6,158 bases of DNA from Gammaproteobacteria bacterium (GTDB taxonomy: Bacteria > Pseudomonadota > Gammaproteobacteria > HK1), in contig JAJECB010000438.1 of assembly GCA_022822245.1 (NCBI GenBank), positions 1-6,158 of the forward strand, in the 5' to 3' direction. A program made the translations under genes and the position numbers. Under the pieces are notes generated by a model, which was given only the letters and a program-made list of their open reading frames with translations, made no database searches and was not told the origin of the DNA. Of the stretch, positions 1-4,559 are shown in pieces (position 1 is the first letter of the stretch; each line of letters opens with the position of its first letter).

Positions 1-2
1 CC

Positions 3-389
3 TACTTCTCCAACCTGCTGCCCTTCGAGAGCCACCCGGCCGGTGATGTGCGCTGCACACACCTTCGCATCGCCCGATTCCACCTCACCGCCGGCATCTC
101 ACAAACCACCTTGGCCGAGGCGTTCGGTGTGTCGCGCTCCACCGTCAAGCGCGCCGTGCGGCGCTATCACGACGAAGGCGCGACGAAGGCTGCTACCGGT
201 ATGGTGCGCCGGGGTTCGGATGAGCTCGGTGGCTTCGAACACGCCTCGTCGCTCGGAGGCGCAGCCTCGCCAGACGTTCCTCGTCTGCTATCGTTCGGGC
301 ATGCGCGAGCCGCCGTCAGTCAATCCCTTCGTTCCCGGTTACGGCGTTCTTCCCCCGTTCCTGGCCGGTCGGGATGCGGAGAAGCATGA
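3..389 (+). pseudogene. Fragment of a helix-turn-helix protein, transposase-like; 5' end outside window, 3' end degenerate
   Basis: The frame is open from the window's left edge, so the N-terminus lies upstream. It reads YFSNLLPFESHP, then a helix-turn-helix at about 93-182 (core QTTLAEAFGVSRSTVKRAVR, followed by YHDEGA). The GVSRSTVKRAV segment is a typical recognition helix. From memory, an N-terminal block of the form YF..L.P...HP followed by such a helix-turn-helix occurs in transposase-like proteins, where a basic Pro/Arg-rich linker and a catalytic domain normally follow. Here nothing recognisable follows base 182, and the frame drifts to a stop at 387-389, 89 bases inside the next gene. 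Neither other frame restores a plausible continuation, so I read it as a truncated remnant. It could instead be the tail of a small DNA-binding regulator. The helix-turn-helix is clear; the transposase origin and pseudogene status are inferred. Confidence 0.5.
170..190 (+). repeat. 11-bp-period tandem direct repeat at the end of the helix-turn-helix homology
   Basis: CGACGAAGGC occurs at 170-179 and again at 181-190, separated by one G, giving an 11-base period. Since 11 is not a multiple of three, such a duplication would shift a reading frame. It sits exactly where the recognisable helix-turn-helix protein ends. Removing one copy on paper gives an early stop (near 216-218) instead of an obvious protein continuation, so it is at most part of the decay. 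Confidence 0.6.
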
Positions 390-1422
390 GCTGATGCGGC
401 TGCTCGCCTACGTCCAGGCGGGCCGGGGCGCGCCGCGGGCCGCCGTGCTGTCCGGTCCCCGAGGCAACGGCAAGACGGTACTGTTGCGCTGGCTCGAGCG
501 CGAGATCGAGGCTGCCGGAAAGGTCGATGTCGTATGGCGCACGCCGAGCGACTTGCCGAACCTGGATGCGCTCGCTACGGCTTTGGTGCCGCCGGCCCGT
601 TTCCGGTCGCTGCTCCCGGACACGCTCTCGGTCTCCATCGGCATCGGACGGCTCGGCTGGGAGCTCGGCGACAACCCGGGCACGCTGGCCGAGTTGCTTA
701 CGCTGCGTTGCGCCCATCGGCCTCTGGTCATCCTCCTGGACGAGGCGCACACCCTGGACGAGGGGGTGGGGCGGGCACTGCTCAACGCCAGCCAGTCCGC
801 GGCTGCTTCCGCACCCTTCCTGCTGGCGCTGGCGGGCACTCCCGGCCTGACGCTCCAGCTCGACCGGATGTCGGCTACGTTCTGGAACCGCGCCAAGCAC
901 ATCGGCATTGGTCTGCTCGACGAGGAGGCCGCGGCCACGGCCTTGGTGCGACCGTTCGCGGACCAGGACCCCGCCGTCGCCTTCGAGGCCGCGGCCTTGC
1001 GGCGCGTGCTCGACGAGAGCCAATGCTATCCGTACTTCATCCAGCTCTGGGGAGCGGAGCTGTGGGAGGCGGCGACGCGGCATGGCAAGCCGCTGGTCGA
1101 CGAAGCGGTGGTCGCGCACGCAAGTCGGGCCTTCGACCTCGAAAGGCGCACGTACTACGAGCACCGGCGCGACGAGCTGGGGCGGCAAGGCTTGCTCCAG
1201 GTCGCGGCTTCGGTCGCCGATGCCTTCGCCGAGCGGGCGACGCTCGCCCAGGATTCGCTGGATGCGGTCATCGCCGATGCCCTGGCCCTCGACTCGACCC
1301 CGGAGATCGTGCGGTGCCGCGACCGGCTGGCCATGGTCGGCTACGTCTGGAAGCCCCCCGGAGCCGGCGATCGGTGGCAGCCGGGCATACCGAGTCTGAT
1401 GCACTACGTCCGCTCCCCGTAG
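301..1422 (+). CDS. AAA/P-loop ATPase of unknown function, 373 aa
   Basis: Walker A GPRGNGKT lies at residues 52-59, Walker B LVILLDEAH at 142-150 with catalytic-type Asp147-Glu148, and a sensor-1-like strand LLALAGTPGL at 174-183. An FWNRAK segment near 194-199 holds a possible arginine finger or sensor Arg197. The C-terminal third (about 205-373) is predicted helical and ends GIPSLMHYV, resembling the lid plus winged-helix layout of ORC/Cdc6-like or MuB/TnsC-like ATPases. The N-terminal NPFVPGYGVLPPFLAGRD is what I recall for a family of uncharacterised bacterial ATP-binding proteins. I chose ATG 301 because it starts six codons before that block and the frame upstream merely shadows the helix-turn-helix fragment; it lacks a clear ribosome binding site. 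ATG 220 (400 aa) is an alternative. The ATPase call is firm, the role unknown. Position beside a transposase-like remnant suggests an accessory or mobile context, which is inference. Codon use differs from the genes to the right. Confidence 0.85.
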   Translation: MREPPSVNPFVPGYGVLPPFLAGRDAEKHELMRLLAYVQAGRGAPRAAVLSGPRGNGKTVLLRWLEREIEAAGKVDVVWRTPSDLPNLDALATALVPPARFRSLLPDTLSVSIGIGRLGWELGDNPGTLAELLTLRCAHRPLVILLDEAHTLDEGVGRALLNASQSAAASAPFLLALAGTPGLTLQLDRMSATFWNRAKHIGIGLLDEEAAATALVRPFADQDPAVAFEAAALRRVLDESQCYPYFIQLWGAELWEAATRHGKPLVDEAVVAHASRAFDLERRTYYEHRRDELGRQGLLQVAASVADAFAERATLAQDSLDAVIADALALDSTPEIVRCRDRLAMVGYVWKPPGAGDRWQPGIPSLMHYVRSP

Positions 1423-1588
1423 CCTCTGGCAGCGCGGCCGAACGGGTTCGCGGACGCTGGTTACCGCCGGCCCGCTCACCCCGCGCACCCCGCGCGAGCC
1501 GAGCCCTGCCGCCTGGCCCGCACATCTCGCCACCTTCCTGGCTGGCGGGCGCGAATCGAGGCGACGCGCTCCCGCGTTGATGTACCAT

Positions 1589-1613
1589 GCGCCGGCGCGG
1601 AGCCTCCGGCGCC
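1589..1613 (+). repeat. GC-rich inverted repeat in the 1423-1651 gap; possible hairpin
   Basis: GCGCCGG (1589-1595) is the exact reverse complement of CCGGCGC (1606-1612). An overlapping alternative stem pairs 1594-1601 with 1605-1613, leaving one bulged base. It lies between the ATPase gene and the membrane-protein gene. No T tract follows, so it does not meet the usual pattern of an intrinsic terminator, and GC-rich DNA makes such repeats common. The rest of the 229-base gap shows no gene, tRNA or convincing promoter; TACCAT at 1583-1588 has no matching -35 element. Confidence 0.35.
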
Positions 1614-1651
1614 GCGGATCCGAATCGATGTCATGAGGGCTTGAGGCCGGC

Positions 1652-2221
1652 ATGAACGACGAAGTGTCACGCTGGCGGCGTCCCCGGCCGTGGATCGCGC
1701 TGGTCGCGGTCGTCATCGCGCTCGTCTTCCTCTACTTCTACAAGCCGTTCGAGATCTACCTCCTCGAGCGCATACCCGGCATCCACTTCAGCAACGTGCT
1801 GTTCTGGTTCGCATCGCTCGTCGCGGTGGTCGCCTACGTCATCGCCCACTGGCAGTCCTTCCGGCGCCAGGTGTTCCGCGACGGCGGGGAGCTCGACGCG
1901 ACCGCGCTCGTATACGACACCCTCCAGATCGCGATCCTCGTCGCCGTCATCTTCTTCGCCGGCGCGATCATCCAGGCCATCGAGATGCTGAGTGAGCTCC
2001 TCATGGCCCCGGCCGGCGCCGGCGCGGCGTCGGACGTCGGGTTCGGGGCGCGGATCGTCAGCATCGTGGTGATGGTCATCCTCGCCATTCTGTTCTACCT
2101 GCTGCACCACCTGGTGCGGGCGCTCCGCACCGGCTGGCGACCGCGCCGGGCGCCGCCCCGGGCCGGCTCGGAGCGCGGCCGCCCGCCCTCTCCGGACGCC
2201 GGCGGCGGTGCGAGGGGTTAG
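1652..2221 (+). CDS. Small four-helix integral membrane protein of unknown function, 189 aa
   Basis: Four hydrophobic stretches are visible at about residues 14-30, 48-67, 91-113 and 134-156. The N-terminus (RWRRPRP), the loop between helices 2 and 3 (FRRQVFR) and the C-terminal tail (RALRTGWRPRR) are all basic. By the positive-inside rule this puts both ends and the middle loop in the cytoplasm. The last 30 or so residues are Arg/Pro/Gly-rich and probably disordered. I recognise no family motif. The start ATG 1652 has GAGG at 1643-1646, five bases upstream, and the hydrophobic pattern begins soon after it. The stop is 15 bases before hyuA, so the two are likely co-transcribed and perhaps translationally coupled. 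Codon choice (CTC, ATC and GTC favoured) matches hyuA and hyuB. Possible roles such as substrate passage or membrane anchoring of the Hyu complex are only guesses from position. The gene is well supported; the function is unknown. Confidence 0.8.
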   Translation: MNDEVSRWRRPRPWIALVAVVIALVFLYFYKPFEIYLLERIPGIHFSNVLFWFASLVAVVAYVIAHWQSFRRQVFRDGGELDATALVYDTLQIAILVAVIFFAGAIIQAIEMLSELLMAPAGAGAASDVGFGARIVSIVVMVILAILFYLLHHLVRALRTGWRPRRAPPRAGSERGRPPSPDAGGGARG

Positions 2222-2236
2222 CCCCGCCCCGATCGC

Positions 2237-4303
2237 ATGGCGAGCCGTCTTGGAATCGACGTCGGGGGCACGTTCACCGATCTCCTGCTCTTCGACGACG
2301 AGACCGGCCGGCTCTCGCTGTTCAAGACTCCCTCGACCCCCGAAGACCAGTCGATCGGCATCCTGACCGGGGTGCGCGGGATCCTCGACCGGGCCGGCGA
2401 GTCGGCCGGCAACGTGTCGAGCCTGCTCCACGGCACGACGGTGTCCACCAACATCGTGCTCGAGGAGAAGGGGGCGAAGGTGGGCCTCCTCGTCACCCGG
2501 GACTTCGAGCAGATCCTGCATCTCGCCCGGTCCCAGACCCCGGGGCCGCTCGCGGGCTGGATGATCATGCAAAAGCCCGACCCGCTCGCCGACCTCGAGC
2601 ACACCCGGGGGGTGCCGGAGCGGATGAGCGCGCGGGGCGAGGTGGTGACCGCGCTCGACGAGGCGCGCGCCCGCGCCGCGATCGAGGAGCTGGTCGGGGC
2701 GGGGGTGGAGTCGATCACGATCTCGCTCCTCCACGCCTACGCGAACCCCGCCCACGAGCGGCGGCTCGCGGAGCTCGTGCACGAGCGGGCCCCCGAGCTG
2801 CCGGTGACCATCGCCTCCGACATCCTCGCCGAGTTCCGGGAGTACGAACGGACCCTCGTCGCGGTCATGAACGCCTACGTGGGGCCGAGCATGCGCCGCT
2901 ATCTCGGCCACTTCGAGGAGAAGCTCCGGGAGGTCGAGTTCGATCCGCACGTTCACATCGTGCGCTCCGACGGCGGCCTGATGAGCGTGTCCCACGCCTC
3001 CGAGTCCCCGGTCCACACGATGCTCTCGGGGCCGGCTGGCGGGGTCTCGGGAGCGGCCTTCCTCGCCTCCCTCGGGGGCCATCCGGAGGCCCTCGGGTTC
3101 GATATGGGGGGTACGTCCACCGACGTGTCCCTCATCCAGGAGGGGAAGCCCAACATCTCGCGCCAGACCTCGCTCGGCTACTACCCGATCAAGGTGCCCT
3201 CGGTGGAGGTGCACAGCGTGGGCGCGGGTGGGGGCTCCATCGCGCACGTGCCGATGACGGGGGCGCTTCGCGTCGGGCCCGAGAGCGCGGGGGCCCGGCC
3301 CGGCCCCGCCTGCTATGGCCGGGGCGGCGACCGGCCGACGGTGACCGATGCCAACGTGGTGCTCGGCCGGCTTCCGCCGTCGCTCCTCGGCGGCGAGATG
3401 CAGCTCGACGTGGCGGCGGCCGAGGAGGCGGTGGGGAAGACCGCCCGGGCCCTCGGGCTCGACCTCCACCAGGCCGCGCAGGGGATCCTCGACATCGTCA
3501 ACGAGAACATGTTCGGGGCGCTTCGGCTCGTCACCGTCCAGAAGGGGCTCGACCCCCGGGACTTCGCGCTCGTCGCGTTCGGGGGGGCGGGGCCGCTCCA
3601 CGGCAACGCGATGGCGATCCTCGCGGGGTGCTACCCGGTGATCGTGCCGCCCACCCCGGGGGTGCTCTCCGCCCTCGGGTTTCTCTACTCGGACATCAAG
3701 AACGAGTTCGCCCACACCCTCATCCGCACCCTGGACGAGGTCCGGTCGGAGGACGTCGCCGAGTCGCTCGCTCGCCTCGGGGAGGAGGCGAGAGCGTGGC
3801 TCGGCAACGAAGGGGTCCCGGCGGACCGGCAGTCGGTCGCGTACGAGCTCGACGTCCGCTACTTCCGCCAGGGCTACGAGTTCGCGATCCCGGTGGACCC
3901 CGAGGCGCTCCGGGCGGGCCGGCTCGCGGAGGCCGCGGAGCGGTTCGGCGACCTCCACGAGCGCCAGTACGGCTTCCGGCTCGATCAACCGGTGGAGCTC
4001 GTGAACGCGCGCGCGGTCGCGGTCGGGAGGGTGGTCAAGGTCGAGTTCCCGAGGTTCGACCCCGAGGGGCCGGACGCGGCGGGGGCGATGACCGGCCGCC
4101 ACCCGGTGTTCTTCGACGGGCAGTTCGTGACGACCGGCATCTACGACCGGGAAGCGCTCCGGCCGGGGAACCGGATATCGGGTCCGGCGGTGATCACCCA
4201 GCGTGACTCCACCACCGTGGTCCACCCCGGTCACGAAGGGGAGGTGGACCCGCACCTCAACATCCTCATCCGCCCCGCCGGAGGCGGCAGCCGGCCGTCC
4301 TGA
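2237..4303 (+). CDS. hyuA: Hydantoinase/oxoprolinase family subunit A (HyuA; acetone-carboxylase beta-like), 688 aa
   Basis: This is the ATP-binding subunit of a HyuA-HyuB complex. In this superfamily the A subunit uses ATP to activate a lactam, hydantoin or ketone substrate for the B subunit; it is cytoplasmic. The N-terminal domain (about 1-180) has IDVGGTFTD at 7-15 and HGTTVSTN at 65-72. The central actin-like ATPase domain (about 195-490) has SDILAEFREYERT at 194-206, SGPAGGVSGA at 264-273, GFDMGGTSTDVS at 287-298, VGAGGGSIA at 328-336 and AFGGAGPLHG at 447-456. The C-terminal domain has DVRYFRQGYE at 539-548 and GPAVITQRDSTTVVHPG at 649-665. The length fits stand-alone HyuA proteins, unlike the fused 5-oxoprolinase of about 1,280 aa. 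ATG 2237 starts six residues before the first motif. It has no Shine-Dalgarno sequence; the nearest purine run (GAGGGG, 2212-2217) is 19 bases away, so coupling to the gene ending at 2221 is plausible. All nucleotide-binding motifs look intact. The family is near certain; the substrate is not determined. Confidence 0.95.
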   Translation: MASRLGIDVGGTFTDLLLFDDETGRLSLFKTPSTPEDQSIGILTGVRGILDRAGESAGNVSSLLHGTTVSTNIVLEEKGAKVGLLVTRDFEQILHLARSQTPGPLAGWMIMQKPDPLADLEHTRGVPERMSARGEVVTALDEARARAAIEELVGAGVESITISLLHAYANPAHERRLAELVHERAPELPVTIASDILAEFREYERTLVAVMNAYVGPSMRRYLGHFEEKLREVEFDPHVHIVRSDGGLMSVSHASESPVHTMLSGPAGGVSGAAFLASLGGHPEALGFDMGGTSTDVSLIQEGKPNISRQTSLGYYPIKVPSVEVHSVGAGGGSIAHVPMTGALRVGPESAGARPGPACYGRGGDRPTVTDANVVLGRLPPSLLGGEMQLDVAAAEEAVGKTARALGLDLHQAAQGILDIVNENMFGALRLVTVQKGLDPRDFALVAFGGAGPLHGNAMAILAGCYPVIVPPTPGVLSALGFLYSDIKNEFAHTLIRTLDEVRSEDVAESLARLGEEARAWLGNEGVPADRQSVAYELDVRYFRQGYEFAIPVDPEALRAGRLAEAAERFGDLHERQYGFRLDQPVELVNARAVAVGRVVKVEFPRFDPEGPDAAGAMTGRHPVFFDGQFVTTGIYDREALRPGNRISGPAVITQRDSTTVVHPGHEGEVDPHLNILIRPAGGGSRPS

Positions 4304-4326
4304 TGCCGGTTTGATGTTGCCGGTTT
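4304..4326 (+). repeat. 9-bp direct repeat just after the hyuA stop
   Basis: TGCCGGTTT occurs at 4304-4312 and 4318-4326, starts 14 bases apart. TGATG also precedes each region (4301-4305 and 4312-4316), so the whole looks like an imperfect duplicated unit with a small insertion. The first copy directly follows the hyuA stop codon, and the second forms the left arm of an inverted repeat. It could be a paired protein-binding site or a duplication by slippage. Confidence 0.5.
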
Positions 4327-4340
4327 CGGTTGGTTACCAT
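4311..4340 (+). promoter_or_regulatory. Candidate sigma-70-type promoter upstream of hyuB
   Basis: TTGATG (4311-4316) matches four of six bases of TTGACA in the most conserved positions. TACCAT (4335-4340) follows after an 18-base spacer and keeps the TA at its start and the T at its end. This short stretch is poorer in GC than its surroundings. A start near 4347 would give hyuB a leader of about 210 bases. If real, hyuB has its own promoter in addition to any read-through from hyuA. The -10 is far from perfect and the sigma factor preferences of this organism are unknown. Confidence 0.35.
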
Positions 4341-4352
4341 CCGGGAAACCGG
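4320..4352 (+). repeat. Perfect 8-bp inverted repeat with a nested near-palindrome; operator or hairpin candidate
   Basis: CCGGTTTC (4320-4327) and GAAACCGG (4345-4352) are perfect reverse complements separated by 17 bases. Inside lies a second near-palindrome, CGGTTGGT-T-ACCATCCG (4327-4343), matching at seven of eight arm positions. As RNA this would fold into an extended hairpin starting 17 bases after the hyuA stop. As DNA it covers the candidate -10 element, a usual place for a repressor operator. No T tract follows, so a standard intrinsic terminator is unlikely. Confidence 0.5.
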
Positions 4353-4357
4353 AACGC

Positions 4358-4471
4358 ATGGCCAGGGAGGGACGGGAATGCGCACCGTTGGAGTGCAGCA
4401 CCCCGGAAGCGGTGGAAGATCAACGGCCGGCCGATGTCGGTGAGGCTCATTACGTGAGCCACGACGCCTGA
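4358..4471 (+). CDS. Possible small protein, 37 aa, in the hyuA-hyuB spacer
   Basis: ATG 4358 to TGA 4469-4471 encodes a 37-residue acidic peptide beginning MAREGRECAPLECSTPEAVE and ending HYVSHDA. It has two cysteines and no membrane segment or signal peptide. Third positions are about two-thirds G or C, better than the overlapping 21-codon frame but clearly less biased than hyuA and hyuB. Its ribosome binding site is weak (GGAA at 4351-4354, only three bases from the ATG). No family is recognised. It may be chance open frame. Confidence 0.18.
   Translation: MAREGRECAPLECSTPEAVEDQRPADVGEAHYVSHDA
4378..4443 (+). CDS. Possible 21-aa leader peptide with a strong ribosome binding site
   Basis: ATG 4378 to TGA 4441-4443 encodes MRTVGVQHPGSGGRSTAGRC plus a final Arg. 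Its support is the ribosome binding site: AGGGAGG at 4364-4370, seven bases before the ATG, which is the best or near-best such site in the window. Its stop codon directly abuts the hairpin at 4444-4460, an arrangement seen in leader peptides that control a downstream gene. Against it, codon third positions are not strongly GC-biased and the peptide has no run of one amino acid. It overlaps the 37-aa frame, so probably at most one is translated. Confidence 0.25.
   Translation: MRTVGVQHPGSGGRSTAGRCR
4444..4460 (+). repeat. Short perfect hairpin GGCTCA-TTACG-TGAGCC in the hyuB leader
   Basis: Arms at 4444-4449 and 4455-4460 are exact reverse complements with a five-base loop. The hairpin starts at the base after the 21-aa leader ORF stop codon and lies about 100 bases before hyuB. 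No T tract follows. I could not match the leader to a known riboswitch class by eye. The remaining bases up to 4547 show only very G/C-rich sequence. Confidence 0.4.
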
Positions 4472-4547
4472 TTCGGGTGCGGCTCGATCGGCGGGCCGGG
4501 CGGGGGACGCGGACGGCACCGGGAGGGATCCGGGGGGCCTCGAGACC

Positions 4548-4554
4548 GGGAGAG
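4548..4554 (+). promoter_or_regulatory. Ribosome binding site that fixes the hyuB start
   Basis: GGGAGAG at 4548-4554, with the GGAG core ending seven bases before ATG 4560, is a strong Shine-Dalgarno sequence. It supports starting hyuB at 4560, which includes the long N-terminal extension, instead of at an internal Met nearer the conserved domain. Confidence 0.65.
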
Positions 4555-4559
4555 CGAAT

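Noticed and set aside
43..300. N-terminal extension of the ATPase frame back to GTG 43
   Set aside because: This stretch is the frame-shifted shadow of the helix-turn-helix fragment (Ser/Pro/Arg-rich) and precedes the family's usual N-terminal block.
1577..1588. TTGATG followed by TACCAT as a promoter for the membrane-protein gene
   Set aside because: The two elements are adjacent, with no spacer, and no -35-like sequence lies 16-18 bases upstream of TACCAT.
316..1716. 466-codon minus-strand open frame opposite the ATPase
   Set aside because: No recognisable motif, Arg/Pro/Gly-rich, antisense to a gene with Walker motifs.
2214..2225. GGGG-TTAG-CCCC hairpin as a terminator between the membrane-protein gene and hyuA
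   Set aside because: The stem is only four pairs, overlaps the stop codon and has no T tract; the 15-base spacing argues for co-transcription.
3581..3587. Run of seven G bases inside hyuA as a possible phase-variation tract
   Set aside because: It encodes part of the conserved AFGGAGPLHG motif with the gene's normal GGG preference, and the frame is intact.
1667..4255. Very long open frame (862 codons) on the minus strand opposite the membrane protein and hyuA
   Set aside because: Its product is a low-complexity mix of Arg, Glu, His, Pro and Gly, as expected from the antisense of a strongly GC-biased gene. The + strand genes have intact family motifs.
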